Under the pieces are notes generated by a model. The model saw only the letters and a list, made by a program, of their open reading frames with translations, was not told the DNA's origin and did no database searches. Positions 35,948 to 46,363 of a stretch of 64,000 nucleotides of DNA are shown here, piece by piece. The stretch comes from Vreelandella glaciei (GTDB lineage Bacteria; Pseudomonadota; Gammaproteobacteria; Pseudomonadales; Halomonadaceae). Each line of letters begins with the position of its first letter. Positions within the stretch are counted from its first letter, which is position 1. Both the position numbers and the translations under genes were made by a program. Where the stretch lies: contig NZ_JACCDE010000005.1 in the NCBI RefSeq assembly GCF_013415125.1, forward strand, positions 1 through 64,000. Reading direction: 5' to 3'.

Positions 35948-36421
35948 TTATTTTTTCGGCAATACCACCGTTTGCGTGTTAGAAGCAATATCCGGCCAGC
36001 TACGCCGCTGCTTATCGAACAGTACCCATAAGTAGCCCAAACCAAATGCCAGCAGCGAGAGCCACGCCACCGCGCAGCGAATGAGGCACTGCCTCAAATT
36101 CAGCGAATAGCCATCCAGTGTTTGCACCCGCAACCGCCACGCCTGCATGCCCAACGTCATTCCTCCACGCGACCAGGAAAAAACGAAAAACAGCGTGACA
36201 AAAAACAGCAGCAAGAGACGCAGGCTCCAGATATCACCGGCCGTGGTGCCAATCTCTTCTGGCTGCTGGCCAAGCACATAGCGGAAAAAAACCATATGCG
36301 CGACGGTCACGGCAATCCAGATCGCGGTGACCAAAAAGCCGTCATAGAGCATGGCACCCAGGCGGCGTCCAAGACCCGCTGGCCATACGCTGTCCAACTG
36401 AGCAAAGCGTCGTATTCGCAT
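35948..36421 (-). CDS. RDD-family membrane protein
   Basis: This 157-residue inner-membrane protein is of the RDD family. Three hydrophobic segments can be seen (about residues 25-47, 66-84 and 118-140). The family's charged positions are Arg/Asp in GLGRRLGAMLYDGFLV and the TLGMQAWRLRV motif before the last segment. Function is not established; some relatives are antiporters. ATG at 36421 is preferred because AGAGGA lies just upstream; the ATG at 36514 would overlap lptG and has no such site. It follows lptG on the same strand, a neighbour pattern also seen in other gammaproteobacteria. Confidence 0.85.
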   Translation of the reverse strand: MRIRRFAQLDSVWPAGLGRRLGAMLYDGFLVTAIWIAVTVAHMVFFRYVLGQQPEEIGTTAGDIWSLRLLLLFFVTLFFVFSWSRGGMTLGMQAWRLRVQTLDGYSLNLRQCLIRCAVAWLSLLAFGLGYLWVLFDKQRRSWPDIASNTQTVVLPKK

Positions 36422-36506
36422 AGTTCCTCTTATTAGTTCTTGTTTGCCACTTGGTGGTGATGACGTCTCATTTGGGCTTAGCGAACTATGCCTACCCCTT
36501 GCGGCA

Positions 36507-37571
36507 TTAACCATTGCGACGTAGAAAGTAGATCCCTACCCCGGCACACGCTAATGTCGGCACCAGTACGGCCCATACAGGGGAAAAACCAAAGATTGTC
36601 GAGGCGGGCGCCAGCAAATCCTGTACATACTTGAAGCTCAGCCCGGTGACCACGCCGTAAAACACGCGCGTACCCGCGGCCACGGTGCGCAGTGGGCCAA
36701 ACACAAAGGAGGCGGCAATCAGCACTAGCGAGCCCATGGTGAGCGGCATCAGCATCTTCTGCCAAAAATACAGCAGCGCTTGGTCATTCTGCAGGTTCTG
36801 CTCCTCAAGGAACTGGGCATAGGCCCACAACTCGCTGGGTGCCTGGCTCTCGATATCGCGCAGCAAGCGCTCCAGTTGGGTCGGGGTAAACGCAGTGTCC
36901 CAGCCCATGCTTGCCGATTGATCCGACTCCGTGTGATCGTCGAAAATGCGCGTGGTAGCGACGTTTTCCAACCGCCACGCCTCGCCCTCCCAACGAGCAC
37001 GCTGTGCGTAAGTGGCTTCGACTAGCTGGCGATCATCAAAGCGATAGCGAGTTAAATCAAGCACCACGTTATCCGCACGAATCGCCCCAAAACGGTAAAC
37101 ACTGTCGCCTTCGATTTGCCAGCCGCTGCGGCTGGTCAACATGGCGCCTTCACCCTGGAGTTTTTCCAAGCGCCACGCTTCGGCGTATTGCTCGGTGCGC
37201 GGGCTAACATATTCGGCAACCAGCAGCACCACGACCACCACCACCAGCACCGGCTTCATCACGCCCCACACAATGCGCGCCAGGGAGCGCCCAGCCGCAC
37301 GCATAACGGTGAGCTCATTGCTGGACGCCATGCTGCCCAAACCAATCAGCGCGCCGATTAACACCGCCACCGGCGCATATTGGTAAAAGCGCCAGGGCGT
37401 ACGCATTAACAGGTAAAGCAGCGCATCAAAAGCGGTATAACCCACCTGTACATCGCCTAAATCATCGATATAGGCGATAGTAATATCCAAACCCAACAGC
37501 ACAAACTGAACGACGACAATGGCCGCCAACACGTTGCGGGCGATATAACGATCGAGACGGTCAAGTACCAT
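36507..37571 (-). CDS. lptG: LPS export ABC transporter permease LptG
   Basis: This 354-residue inner-membrane permease of the LptB2FG complex extracts lipopolysaccharide from the membrane and passes it to LptC. It has the YjgP/YjgQ layout: N-terminal TM segments (about residues 12-32, 63-83, 100-122), a large periplasmic beta-jellyroll domain (about 125-260) and C-terminal TMs. MASSNELTVMRAAGRSLARI is the LptB-coupling helix region and FYGVVTGLSFKYVQDLLAP a late membrane block. The start overlaps the lptF stop by one base (TAATG arrangement), so the two are coupled. Confidence 0.94.
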   Translation of the reverse strand: MVLDRLDRYIARNVLAAIVVVQFVLLGLDITIAYIDDLGDVQVGYTAFDALLYLLMRTPWRFYQYAPVAVLIGALIGLGSMASSNELTVMRAAGRSLARIVWGVMKPVLVVVVVVLLVAEYVSPRTEQYAEAWRLEKLQGEGAMLTSRSGWQIEGDSVYRFGAIRADNVVLDLTRYRFDDRQLVEATYAQRARWEGEAWRLENVATTRIFDDHTESDQSASMGWDTAFTPTQLERLLRDIESQAPSELWAYAQFLEEQNLQNDQALLYFWQKMLMPLTMGSLVLIAASFVFGPLRTVAAGTRVFYGVVTGLSFKYVQDLLAPASTIFGFSPVWAVLVPTLACAGVGIYFLRRNG

Positions 37572-38650
37572 TAGCGCATCCCCTTACGTTGCGAGCGCCA
37601 CAGCATTAGCAGGCCCAACCCCAAGAACAAACCATGTACCGGCCACACACCCAGCATAATGGACCAAGTACCGCTGCCAATCGCATCGACCACCGCCAGC
37701 AGCAGGCTGAGATACGCAACATATAAAAAGACCGCGGGCAGTAGTTTGCCGAAGCGCCCCTGGCGGGGGTTGACGCGGGACAGCGGCTGAGCCATCAAAG
37801 CCAGCACAAACACCATTAAGGGTAGCCCTGCCCGCCACTGCCATTGAGCCTGGGCACGGGGGCTTGGATTATTCCATAGCGCAGCCGTGGTCGCGTACTC
37901 CAGAGAATCAAGCTCCTGCCGGTCGCGACTTAACCCCAGGCGCAGGGTATAGCGCTCAAACGTGAGCCGCTCGGCGCTCTGCTCACCTGGCGTCACCCCG
38001 TAGCGTTCACCATCATCCAGCACCAAAAATCGGCTACCGGTTTCAAGCCTCGTTTCCTGAAAACCCGATGCGGCGCGGGTCACGTAGTCGTGGGTACCTT
38101 CATCGCCCTGCTGGTTCTGCTCGTGCACCAATACATCCTGCATTTCCGTGCCATCGCTGGAAAAGCTGCCAATGTAAGCGGTACGACCACCCCCAAATTC
38201 CTGAAAGCGCCCCGGCGCCAACACAGAAACATCCAGGCGGCTACGCTGCTCTTCCAGCGCAGTTTCCGTTTGCAGCGCGCCATAGGGGGTCAGCCACAGG
38301 CTGCAGATACCTACCAGCACCGCCACCACGCTGGCGGGTAGCAGGGTCACTTTCAACAGCCGCGTAGGGCTCATTCCGCAGGCGACCATCACGGTAATTT
38401 CGCTATTCATGTAGAGCTGCCCGTAGGCCAGCAGGATGCCCAGAAAAAAAGACAGCGGTAAAATCAGTTCCATAAAGCCGGGCAGGTGAAACATCATTAG
38501 GCTGCCTAACATGGTGACCGGAATATCACCTTCCGCTGCGTCCGAAAAATAGCGGATAAAGCGGCTGCCCATAATCACCAGCAACAGGATGCCAGCGACC
38601 GCCGACATGGTGAGTAACACTTCGCGAGTTAGATATCGAAATAAAATCAA
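37571..38650 (-). CDS. lptF: LPS export ABC transporter permease LptF
   Basis: This 359-residue partner permease to LptG is in the same LptB2FG exporter. The N-terminal IFRYLTREVL-type opening (ILFRYLTREVLLTMSAVAG) is typical. TM segments are followed by the coupling region MNSEITVMVACGMSPTRLLK (about residues 82-101), a periplasmic jellyroll domain with RFQEFGGGRTAYIG, and C-terminal TMs including PLMVFVLALMAQPLSRVNPR. It is divergent from pepA across about 145 bases, the same order seen in Pseudomonas and E. coli relatives. Confidence 0.94.
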   Translation of the reverse strand: MILFRYLTREVLLTMSAVAGILLLVIMGSRFIRYFSDAAEGDIPVTMLGSLMMFHLPGFMELILPLSFFLGILLAYGQLYMNSEITVMVACGMSPTRLLKVTLLPASVVAVLVGICSLWLTPYGALQTETALEEQRSRLDVSVLAPGRFQEFGGGRTAYIGSFSSDGTEMQDVLVHEQNQQGDEGTHDYVTRAASGFQETRLETGSRFLVLDDGERYGVTPGEQSAERLTFERYTLRLGLSRDRQELDSLEYATTAALWNNPSPRAQAQWQWRAGLPLMVFVLALMAQPLSRVNPRQGRFGKLLPAVFLYVAYLSLLLAVVDAIGSGTWSIMLGVWPVHGLFLGLGLLMLWRSQRKGMR

Positions 38651-38796
38651 CGCGCTCTCCGGCTAGTCGTGCAGGATGCCATGCAATAAGCGAATGGCTT
38701 GGGTACACTAAACAAATTATTCTCAGTCCCTTTTCACAATCAAAAGCAACGGGGCATTATCCCGAATCCCTCGCTGCTTGTCTTGTTGGAGCCGTC

Positions 38797-40317
38797 ATGG
38801 AATTTTCCGTTCAGACTGCGAACCCGGCCAAAACCGAAACGGCCTGCCTTTTGGTACCGGTTTTCAAAGGGAGCGATCTTCTGCCCACCGTTGCCAAGCT
38901 GGACGACGCCAGCGAGCGCCTGATTGGCCAATTGCTGGAACGCGGCGACTTTGACGCCGCGCTGGGCAACGTGCAATTAGTGCCCTTTGCACCGGGCCTG
39001 GGCGCTGAGCGCATCTTGCTAGTGGGCTTGGGTGAGCGCGAAAAATGCCAGGAAGCCGCCTTCATCAAGGCCCTGGATGCGGCCATGGCAGCGTTGGTAA
39101 AACTACCTATCGATGAAGCGAGCGTGGTATTCGGCGATGTGCCACTCGCCGACCGCGACCCTGCCTGGAAAGCGCGCAAGGTGATGGAAGCAGCTGAGCG
39201 GGCCATTTATCGCTTTGATCAGTTCAAATCATCGCCCGCACCGGCCCTCAGTCTAGCCAAGCTGACGTTAATGATCAGCGATGCTGACGCTGTTTCGCAG
39301 GTTAAGCAGGGCGCCTTAATAGGCAATGCAATCGGCCAAGGCATCAACTACACGCGTACCTTAGGCAACCTGCCTGCCAATATCTGCACGCCTCGCTATT
39401 TAGCCGAGCAGGCAGAGCAGCTGGGCCGCGACTCAAAGGGCGCACTTGAGGTCGACATTCTCGATGAAGAAGCGCTGGAAGTTCTGGGTGCAGGCTCGCT
39501 GCTTTCCGTCGGTCGCGGCAGCAAGGAACCGACACGCTTGATCGTCATGAAGTACCAGGGCGCCGACAATGGTGAAGAAGCGCCCCATGTACTAATCGGC
39601 AAAGGCATTACCTTTGATACTGGCGGCATTTCGCTCAAGCCCGGCGAAGGCATGGACGAAATGAAGTTCGACATGTGCGGTGCTGCCAGCGTATTCGGCA
39701 CCGTCAAAGCGGTGTTGGATATCAAGCCGAAGCTCAATCTGGTGTTTATCGTCGCCGCCGCCGAAAACATGCCCGACGGCCGCGCCACCAAGCCCGGCGA
39801 TATCATCAAAACGCTAAAAGGGCTGACCGTCGAAGTGCTCAATACCGACGCCGAAGGCCGCTTGGTGCTGTGCGACGCGCTAACCTACGCCGAGCGCTTT
39901 ACTCCCGCCAGCGTGGTCGATATCGCCACTCTTACTGGCGCTGTGATTGTCGGCCTAGGCCATCACGCCACCGGCCTGCTCTCCAACGACGACGACCTAG
40001 CGCTGGATTTGCTGGATGCCGGCGAAGGGGCATGGGATCGCGCCTGGCACCTGCCGCTGTGGGATGAATACCAAGAGCAGTTAGACTCCAACTTTGCCGA
40101 TCTGGCTAATATTGGCGGCCGCCCCGCGGGTACGATTACCGCCGCGTGTTTTTTATCACGCTTCGCCGATCACTTCCCCTGGGCGCACCTGGATATCGCG
40201 GGCACTGCTTGGCACTCAGGCAAGCAAAAAGGCGCCACCGGCCGGCCGGTTGGGCTATTAACCCAGTACCTGTTGGACCGTGAAACCGATGCCCAAGTAG
40301 AAAACAGCGACGGCTAA
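38797..40317 (+). CDS. pepA: cytosol leucyl aminopeptidase PepA
   Basis: This 506-residue M17 aminopeptidase removes N-terminal Leu and other residues; in E. coli PepA also binds DNA in recombination and pyrimidine control. The metal and catalytic signature NTDAEGRLVL lies at residues 349-358. The upstream lysine/aspartate site is in GKGITFDTGGISLKPG, and ENMPDGRATKPGD and WAHLDIAGTAW complete the active site. Length is normal. TTGGAG precedes the ATG. It is divergent from lptF and heads the pepA - ilvE - holC - MFS - valS run; a hairpin after the stop suggests its transcript can end there. Confidence 0.95.
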   Translation: MEFSVQTANPAKTETACLLVPVFKGSDLLPTVAKLDDASERLIGQLLERGDFDAALGNVQLVPFAPGLGAERILLVGLGEREKCQEAAFIKALDAAMAALVKLPIDEASVVFGDVPLADRDPAWKARKVMEAAERAIYRFDQFKSSPAPALSLAKLTLMISDADAVSQVKQGALIGNAIGQGINYTRTLGNLPANICTPRYLAEQAEQLGRDSKGALEVDILDEEALEVLGAGSLLSVGRGSKEPTRLIVMKYQGADNGEEAPHVLIGKGITFDTGGISLKPGEGMDEMKFDMCGAASVFGTVKAVLDIKPKLNLVFIVAAAENMPDGRATKPGDIIKTLKGLTVEVLNTDAEGRLVLCDALTYAERFTPASVVDIATLTGAVIVGLGHHATGLLSNDDDLALDLLDAGEGAWDRAWHLPLWDEYQEQLDSNFADLANIGGRPAGTITAACFLSRFADHFPWAHLDIAGTAWHSGKQKGATGRPVGLLTQYLLDRETDAQVENSDG

Positions 40318-40348
40318 TATCATCACTCGGCACCACGATCCCTCGTTC

Positions 40349-40377
40349 AACGGTTGCCTTTCAGCGCGGCAACCGTT
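40349..40377. terminator. hairpin after pepA
   Basis: A perfect 10-bp inverted repeat, AACGGTTGCC and GGCAACCGTT, has a 9-base loop and lies about 32 bases after the pepA stop. There is no good T-run, so it may be a weak terminator or an mRNA-stabilising element. Confidence 0.45.
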
Positions 40378-40483
40378 AAACCTGAATACATGAGCGTGCA
40401 CCCTGTCCTTGGACACACGCCGTACTTACATACACTGCTTACTTTTGCCCTTCGGGGTCTGGCTCTAGCGGAGACGACACGCC

Positions 40484-41605
40484 GTGCCCACAGCTTCAAA
40501 TAACCAGTCAGAATCGCGTTTTGAAATACTGCCGTCCAACCAGCCGACGGCCGATGAGATCCGTGAAAACATCCTTAAAAACCCCGGTTTTGGTCGCTAC
40601 TTTACCGACCACATGGCCCATATTCGTTGGACCGTGGACGCCGACTGGCACGGCCATCAGGTGCGCCCTTACGGCCCGCTAACCCTCGACCCGGCTGCCT
40701 CTGTACTGCATTACGGCCAGGAGATTTTTGAGGGCATCAAAGCCTATCGCCACGCCGACGGCTCAATCTGGACATTCCGCCCTGAGAAAAACGCCGAGCG
40801 CTTCCGCCGCAGCGCCCGCCGCTTGGCGCTGCCGGAACTGTCCGATGAGGATTTCATCGGCTCGCTGAAAGCGCTGCTCGCCCAGGATCAGGCTTGGGTA
40901 CCTACGCCTGCCAGCGCCTCTGATGAGTGCAGCCTCTACCTGCGCCCGTTTATGATCGCTTCTGAAGCATTTCTTGGCGTACGCCCCTCACAGGAAGTCG
41001 ATTACTACGTGATCGCCTCCCCCGCCGCGGCGTACTTTAAAGGCGGTATTGCCCCGGTGTCGATCTGGCTCTCCTCGAACTACAAGCGTGCAGCCCCCGG
41101 TGGCACCGGCTTTGCCAAGTGTGGCGGCAACTACGCCGCTTCATTGGCCGCGCAAAAAGAAGCCGAAGCCCACCAGTGTGGTCAGGTCGCGTTTCTCGAT
41201 GCGGCTGAAAACAAGTGGGTGGAAGAGCTGGGTGGCATGAACCTGTTCTTCGTCTTCAAAGACGGCCGTTTGGTGACCCCGCGTCTGACCGACACCATTC
41301 TCGAAGGCGTGACGCGCAACTCCGTACTCACACTGGCCAAAGATGAAGGTCTAACGCCAGAAGAGCGCGCTATCAGCATTGACGAGTGGCGCGAAGGGGC
41401 GGCATCTGGTGAGATCACCGAAGTGTTTGCCTGCGGTACCGCCGCGGTCATCACTCCGGTAGGTGAACTGGTCACTGAAAACGAGCGTATCAAGCTCACC
41501 GCGGGCGGCAATAATGAAATCGCCATGCGCATCCGTACCAAACTGCTCGACCTGCAGTACGGCCGCAGTGAAGATAAGTACGGCTGGCTAACCCAGCTGG
41601 TTTAA
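40484..41605 (+). CDS. ilvE: branched-chain amino acid aminotransferase
   Basis: This 373-residue class IV (PLP) aminotransferase interconverts Leu, Ile and Val with their keto acids. It is the long BCAT type (TIGR01123-like). The PLP lysine should be Lys212 in FAKCGGNYAAS. ILHYG-type SVLHYGQEIFEGIKAYRH, LYLRPFMIASE and EELGGMNLFFVF are family blocks, and GTAAVITPVGEL is near the end. The start is a GTG with GGAG about ten bases upstream; no better start lies close by. It is inserted between pepA and holC, which are neighbours in many relatives. Confidence 0.93.
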   Translation: MPTASNNQSESRFEILPSNQPTADEIRENILKNPGFGRYFTDHMAHIRWTVDADWHGHQVRPYGPLTLDPAASVLHYGQEIFEGIKAYRHADGSIWTFRPEKNAERFRRSARRLALPELSDEDFIGSLKALLAQDQAWVPTPASASDECSLYLRPFMIASEAFLGVRPSQEVDYYVIASPAAAYFKGGIAPVSIWLSSNYKRAAPGGTGFAKCGGNYAASLAAQKEAEAHQCGQVAFLDAAENKWVEELGGMNLFFVFKDGRLVTPRLTDTILEGVTRNSVLTLAKDEGLTPEERAISIDEWREGAASGEITEVFACGTAAVITPVGELVTENERIKLTAGGNNEIAMRIRTKLLDLQYGRSEDKYGWLTQLV

Positions 41606-41636
41606 GCGGGTTTAAAACCCACGCTTCACCGTTCAA

Positions 41637-41670
41637 CGCCGCCGCAACGTTTGCGGCGGCGCTGTTTGTA
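41637..41670 (+). terminator. terminator after ilvE
   Basis: A perfect 11-bp GC-rich stem, CGCCGCCGCAA with TTGCGGCGGCG, has a 3-base loop and is followed by CTGTTTGT. The T-run is interrupted but the stem is strong. Confidence 0.65.
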
Positions 41671-41705
41671 AGTAGTACATTTATCTGCAATCGCTGGAGC
41701 CGCCA

Positions 41706-42137
41706 ATGGCCCGTATTGATTTCTACATTCTGCCCGATACGACCTTGGAGGCGCGCTTGCAGTTTGCCTGCAAACTGGCCGAGACCATCTGGCGTAAAGG
41801 CTACCGCCTGCATCTACACTGCGAAGACAGAGCCCTCGCCGAGCAGGCCGATAGCGCGCTGTGGAATTTTCGTCCGGATGCCTATTTACCCCACGCCCTG
41901 GAAGATAGCGAAATGGCCGCCAGCGTACCGATCACGCTAGGCTGGCAGCAGCTGCCGGTGCCGACAGAAGAAACCGCCCTGCTTAATTTGCACCCCGATA
42001 TTCCCGAAGGTGTAGAACGCTACGCGCGAATCGCCGAGATCATCAATCAGCACCAACAAGTGCTGGTCGCCAAACGCACCTGCTGGCAGCGCTATAAAGA
42101 AATGGGCCATGAGGTCGTGCCGCATAAGCTCGGTTAA
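41706..42137 (+). CDS. holC: DNA polymerase III subunit chi
   Basis: This 143-residue chi subunit of the clamp-loader complex links DNA polymerase III to single-strand binding protein. Family features are IDFYILPDTTLEARLQFACK at the front, TIWRKGYRLHLHCED, the LWNFRPDAYLPH motif, and the C-terminal RYKEMGHEVVPHKL. Its usual partners, pepA and valS, are close by in the standard gammaproteobacterial order. TGGAGC is upstream of the ATG. Confidence 0.93.
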   Translation: MARIDFYILPDTTLEARLQFACKLAETIWRKGYRLHLHCEDRALAEQADSALWNFRPDAYLPHALEDSEMAASVPITLGWQQLPVPTEETALLNLHPDIPEGVERYARIAEIINQHQQVLVAKRTCWQRYKEMGHEVVPHKLG

Positions 42138-42178
42138 CTAATCTTTTAACAACAATAACTCAACGCACGAGAGCGCCC

Positions 42179-43390
42179 ATGCAGTTTCACACCTTTTTAG
42201 CCCGCACTCCCCTGGCCGTTATCGTCATCGCCCAACTGTTCGGCACTTCGCTATGGTTTAGCGTTAATGGCGTTGGTCTGGCGCTGCAGGAGGCCGTGGG
42301 CCTTAGTGAAAGCGATTTGGGTCTGCTCACTATCGCCGTTCAGGCCGGGTTTATTAGCGGCACGCTGCTGATCGCCACCACCGGCCTTGCTGACCGAATT
42401 CGTGCCAGCCACCTGTTTGCGTTTTCTGCCGTTCTTGGCGCACTGATCAACGCCGCTTTTATCGGCGTGGCCGAGAGCGTCACGCTGGCAGCCGTGGCGC
42501 GCTTTGCAACAGGGCTTTGCCTGGCCGGTATCTATCCGCTGGGTATGAAACTGGTGGTGAGCTGGACTCCCAGCCACGCCGGGGCAGCGCTGGGTTGGCT
42601 GGTGGGCATGCTGACCTTGGGCATTGCTTCCCCACACCTGCTACGCGGGTTAACGCTGCACCTGCCCTGGCAGTGGCCGCTGCTGTTGGCCTCATTGTTG
42701 GCGCTGGTCGCCGCGCTGTTGATTTTCAGACTGGGCGTAGGCCCACACCTCCCGGCCACCGCCAAAAGCGGGCGCCCTTGGGCAGGGCTGGCCGCGTTTA
42801 AACAGCCGCGTTTTCGCGCCGCCGCGCTAGGTTATTTCGGCCATTGTTGGGAGCTGTATGCGCTATGGGCGCTGGTGCCGTTTCTGGTCGCTAGGGAATT
42901 GGAACGTCTTGGCGCTGCCAACGGCGCCCAGCCATGGCTAAGCTTTGCCGTGATTGCGTTGGGCTTGCCCGGCTGCGTACTCGCGGGCAAATGGAGCCGT
43001 CACATTGGCAGCGACCGCGTGGCCTGCGTGGCGTTGGCTGTCTCGGGCACGTTGTGTTTGGTTTATCCGCTTTTGGGCAGCGCATCGCCCTGGCTGTTGC
43101 TAGCGCTTCTCGGCGTATGGGGCGTTAGCGTGATTGCCGATTCTGCTCAGTTTTCAGCGCTTGCATCGGCCACCGCCCCAGTCGAGCGACTGGGGGCAGC
43201 GCTGGCGATGATGAACGCTATCGGCTTTGGGCTCACCATTCCTTCGATTGCGCTGGTTACCGCGCTGTGGTCGAGCCAGTCGCTGGCGGTGATCTGGTGG
43301 CTAGTGCCAGGTCCTATCCTGGGGCTCATCGCCATGCGCGGGTTTTCTTCGCATCAGCACCTTGTAAAGACGGTGCGCGGCAACCGTTAA
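42179..43390 (+). CDS. MFS transporter
   Basis: This 403-residue major facilitator has about 12 hydrophobic segments. A signature-A-like loop, GLADRIRASHLFAF, follows TM2 (about residues 69-82). The opening AVIVIAQLFGTSLWFSVNGV and GRFATGLCLAGIYPLGMKL-like stretch resemble the YfcJ/CynX-like group of uncharacterised exporters. No substrate can be given. It starts about 40 bases after holC and lies between holC and valS, which are usually adjacent. Confidence 0.85.
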   Translation: MQFHTFLARTPLAVIVIAQLFGTSLWFSVNGVGLALQEAVGLSESDLGLLTIAVQAGFISGTLLIATTGLADRIRASHLFAFSAVLGALINAAFIGVAESVTLAAVARFATGLCLAGIYPLGMKLVVSWTPSHAGAALGWLVGMLTLGIASPHLLRGLTLHLPWQWPLLLASLLALVAALLIFRLGVGPHLPATAKSGRPWAGLAAFKQPRFRAAALGYFGHCWELYALWALVPFLVARELERLGAANGAQPWLSFAVIALGLPGCVLAGKWSRHIGSDRVACVALAVSGTLCLVYPLLGSASPWLLLALLGVWGVSVIADSAQFSALASATAPVERLGAALAMMNAIGFGLTIPSIALVTALWSSQSLAVIWWLVPGPILGLIAMRGFSSHQHLVKTVRGNR

Positions 43391-43494
43391 CATTAACAAC
43401 GAGCGTGAGTAGCACCTGACGACCCCGGCACTCACGCTGTATACTCTCGCGCTATACAATTTCACATTTTTTGCCAGCCGTGAGCCGACTCTCC

Positions 43495-46341
43495 ATGGAA
43501 AAGACCTACCAACCCGAACAGATCGAAACCCGCTGGTACGAACGCTGGGAGGCCGACAACCGTTTCGCCCCTTCCGGCCAGGGCGAGCCCTTTTCGATCA
43601 TGATTCCACCGCCCAACGTGACCGGCAGCCTGCACATGGGTCACGCGTTTCAGGACACCATTATGGATACCCTGACGCGCTGGAAACGGATGCAGGGCAA
43701 CAATACCCTGTGGCAGGTAGGCACCGACCATGCGGGTATCGCCACGCAAATGCTGGTCGAGCGTAAAATAGCGGCTGAAGAGGGCAAGACCCGCCACGAT
43801 CTTGGCCGCGATGCGTTTATCGACAAGGTGTGGGAGTGGAAAGAAGAGTCTGGGGGCCATATCACCCGCCAGCTGCGCCGCATGGGCGCCAGCGTGGATT
43901 GGAGCCGCGAGCGCTTCACCATGGACGACGGCTTCTATAAAGCGGTGCAGGAAGTGTTCGTGCGCCTGCACGAAGAAAAGCTGGTCTACCGCGGCAAGCG
44001 GTTGGTCAACTGGGATCCTACCCTGCATACCGCCATTTCTGATTTGGAAGTGGAAAACAAAGAGCAGCAAGGCAGCTTCTGGCACTTCCGCTACCCGCTA
44101 GCGGATGGAGTTAAAACCGCTGACGGTAAGGATTACGTAGTGGTCGCCACCACCCGCCCGGAAACGCTACTGGGCGACACCGGTGTGGCGGTCAACCCGG
44201 AAGATGAGCGCTACGCCTCACTGGTCGGCAAGTTTATCGAGCTGCCACTGGTAGGCCGCCGTATTCCGGTGGTGGCGGATGAGCATGCCGATATGGAGAA
44301 AGGCTCCGGCTGCGTCAAGATCACCCCGGCTCACGACTTCAACGACTACGCGGTCGGCAAGCGTCAGAATCATCTGCTGATCAACGTCTTCTCCAAAGAT
44401 GCGACGATCCTTGAGCAAGCTGAGATCTTTGACCTAAAAGGCCAGCCCCAGCCCGACGAAGACGCCACGCTGCCCGCCAAGTACGCTGGGCTTGACCGCT
44501 TTGAAGCGCGCAAGCAGATCGTTGCTGATATGGAGGCGCTGGGCCTGCTGGAGCAAGTCGAAGCCGTTAACAACACCCTGCCCTATGGTGATCGCTCTGG
44601 CGATGTCATTGAGCCGTTGCTAACCGACCAGTGGTTTGTGGCGGTGGAAAGCCTCGCCAAGCCCGCCATCGAAGCGGTGGAAAACGGCGATATCCAGTTC
44701 GTGCCTAAAAACTACGAAAACATGTACTTCGCCTGGATGCGTGACCTGCAAGATTGGTGTATTTCCCGCCAGCTGTGGTGGGGCCACCGCATTCCCGCCT
44801 GGTACGACGCGGAAGGCAATGTTTACGTTGCCCGTAGCGAAGAAGAAGCCCGCGAGAAGCATGCACTCGAACCCGATGTCGTGCTGACGCAGGATGAAGA
44901 CGTACTCGATACGTGGTTTAGTTCGGGATTATGGACCTTCGGTACTCTCGGTTGGCCGGAAAAAACCCCAGAGCTTGAGACCTTCCATCCCTCTAGTGTG
45001 CTGGTCACTGGCTTTGACATCATCTTTTTCTGGGTAGCCCGGATGATCATGATGACCCTGAAGTTCACCAAAGAGGTGCCATTTAAGACGGTTTATGTGC
45101 ACGGTTTGGTACGCGACGGCCAGGGCCAGAAGATGTCCAAATCCAAGGGCAACGTGCTCGACCCCATCGACCTGATCGACGGCATCACGCTGGATGAGCT
45201 ACTCGAAAAGCGCACCGGCAATATGATGCAACCCAAACAGGCCAAGGCGATTGCCAAAGCCACCAAGGATGAGTTCAAAGACGGCATCGAAGCCCATGGC
45301 ACCGATGCGCTGCGCTTTACGTTCCTCTCCCAGGCCACCACCGGGCGCGATATCAAGTTTGATATGAACCGCTTGGATGGCTACCGCAATTTCTGCAACA
45401 AACTGTGGAATGCCTCACGCTACGTGCTGATGAACGCCGAAGGCGAAGATTGCGGTACGAGCGGAGAGGAAGTTGAGCTTTCCCTCGCCGACCGCTGGAT
45501 CATCTCGCAGCTACAGAAAACCGAAGCCCAGGTCACCAAGGCGCTGGACGAGTACCGCTTTGACCACGCCGCCCAAGCGCTGTATGAATTCATCTGGAAC
45601 GAGTACTGCGACTGGTATTTGGAACTATCCAAGCCCGTACTGTGGGACGAAAATGCGACGGCCGAAGCCAAGCGCGGCACTCGCCGCACGTTGGTGCGCG
45701 TACTCGAAGCTATCCTGCGCTTGGCCCATCCGATGATGCCCTATATCACCGAAGAGATCTGGCAACGCGTCTCGCCGCTGGCAGGTGTGTTTATGGGTGA
45801 CGACGCATCGATCATGCTGCAAGCTTGGCCAGAAGCCGATGAGAGTAAAATCGACGAACAGGCCAGCCTGGATATTGAGTGGCTCAAAGGCGTCATTATC
45901 GCCGTGCGTAACATCCGCGCCGAAATGAACATCGCCCCTGGCAAACCCCTCGACGTGCTGCTGACCAAAGGCAAGCCCGAAGATGCCGAGCGCCTGGAAA
46001 GCAACCGCCACTTCCTTTCCAAGCTCGCCAAGCTGGAAAGCGTGACATGGCTCGACAACCCTGATGATGCCCCGCTCTCAGCCACGCAGTTGGTAGGTGA
46101 TATGGAAGTATTGGTGCCGATGGCGGATCTCATCGACAGAGATGCCGAAATCGCTCGCCTCAGTAAAGAGATCGAGAAACAGGACAAACTGATCGGCGGC
46201 ATCGAGAAGAAGCTTGGCAACGACGGCTTTATCGCCAAAGCCCCCGTCGCCGTGGTGGATAAAGAGCGAGGCAAGCTGGACGAGTTCCAAGCCACCAAGC
46301 AGCTGCTGGAAGAGCAAAAGGCGAAGATTGAGGCTTTATAA
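43495..46341 (+). CDS. valS: valyl-tRNA synthetase
   Basis: This 948-residue class I synthetase charges tRNA-Val. The HIGH-type motif is in [13 protein letters not shown] (residues 38-50), the KMSKS motif in [14 protein letters not shown], and the editing domain has [15 protein letters not shown]. The C-terminal anticodon-binding and long coiled-coil arm ([20 protein letters not shown]) are present. ATG at 43495 is chosen because the protein then begins [11 protein letters not shown], like E. coli ValS (MEKTY); upstream TTG (43471) and GTG (43480) codons are in frame but less likely. A strong terminator follows. Confidence 0.96.
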   Translation: MEKTYQPEQIETRWYERWEADNRFAPSGQGEPFSIMIPPPNVTGSLHMGHAFQDTIMDTLTRWKRMQGNNTLWQVGTDHAGIATQMLVERKIAAEEGKTRHDLGRDAFIDKVWEWKEESGGHITRQLRRMGASVDWSRERFTMDDGFYKAVQEVFVRLHEEKLVYRGKRLVNWDPTLHTAISDLEVENKEQQGSFWHFRYPLADGVKTADGKDYVVVATTRPETLLGDTGVAVNPEDERYASLVGKFIELPLVGRRIPVVADEHADMEKGSGCVKITPAHDFNDYAVGKRQNHLLINVFSKDATILEQAEIFDLKGQPQPDEDATLPAKYAGLDRFEARKQIVADMEALGLLEQVEAVNNTLPYGDRSGDVIEPLLTDQWFVAVESLAKPAIEAVENGDIQFVPKNYENMYFAWMRDLQDWCISRQLWWGHRIPAWYDAEGNVYVARSEEEAREKHALEPDVVLTQDEDVLDTWFSSGLWTFGTLGWPEKTPELETFHPSSVLVTGFDIIFFWVARMIMMTLKFTKEVPFKTVYVHGLVRDGQGQKMSKSKGNVLDPIDLIDGITLDELLEKRTGNMMQPKQAKAIAKATKDEFKDGIEAHGTDALRFTFLSQATTGRDIKFDMNRLDGYRNFCNKLWNASRYVLMNAEGEDCGTSGEEVELSLADRWIISQLQKTEAQVTKALDEYRFDHAAQALYEFIWNEYCDWYLELSKPVLWDENATAEAKRGTRRTLVRVLEAILRLAHPMMPYITEEIWQRVSPLAGVFMGDDASIMLQAWPEADESKIDEQASLDIEWLKGVIIAVRNIRAEMNIAPGKPLDVLLTKGKPEDAERLESNRHFLSKLAKLESVTWLDNPDDAPLSATQLVGDMEVLVPMADLIDRDAEIARLSKEIEKQDKLIGGIEKKLGNDGFIAKAPVAVVDKERGKLDEFQATKQLLEEQKAKIEAL

Positions 46342-46363
46342 AGTTGGTTAGTAACAATAGCTG

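Noticed and set aside
39396-39842. 148-codon open frame opposite pepA
   Set aside because: Antisense to conserved pepA residues with Ser/Pro-rich composition and no recognisable domain.
40390-40503. Possible leader peptide before ilvE (37 codons, Leu-rich)
   Set aside because: There is no ribosome-binding site and no terminator between it and ilvE, and it overlaps the ilvE start; not enough to call attenuation.
45741-46298. 185-codon open frame on the strand opposite valS
   Set aside because: It is fully antisense to the conserved valS coding sequence, is Ser/Arg-rich and low in family features; it is a shadow of the GC-rich codon pattern.
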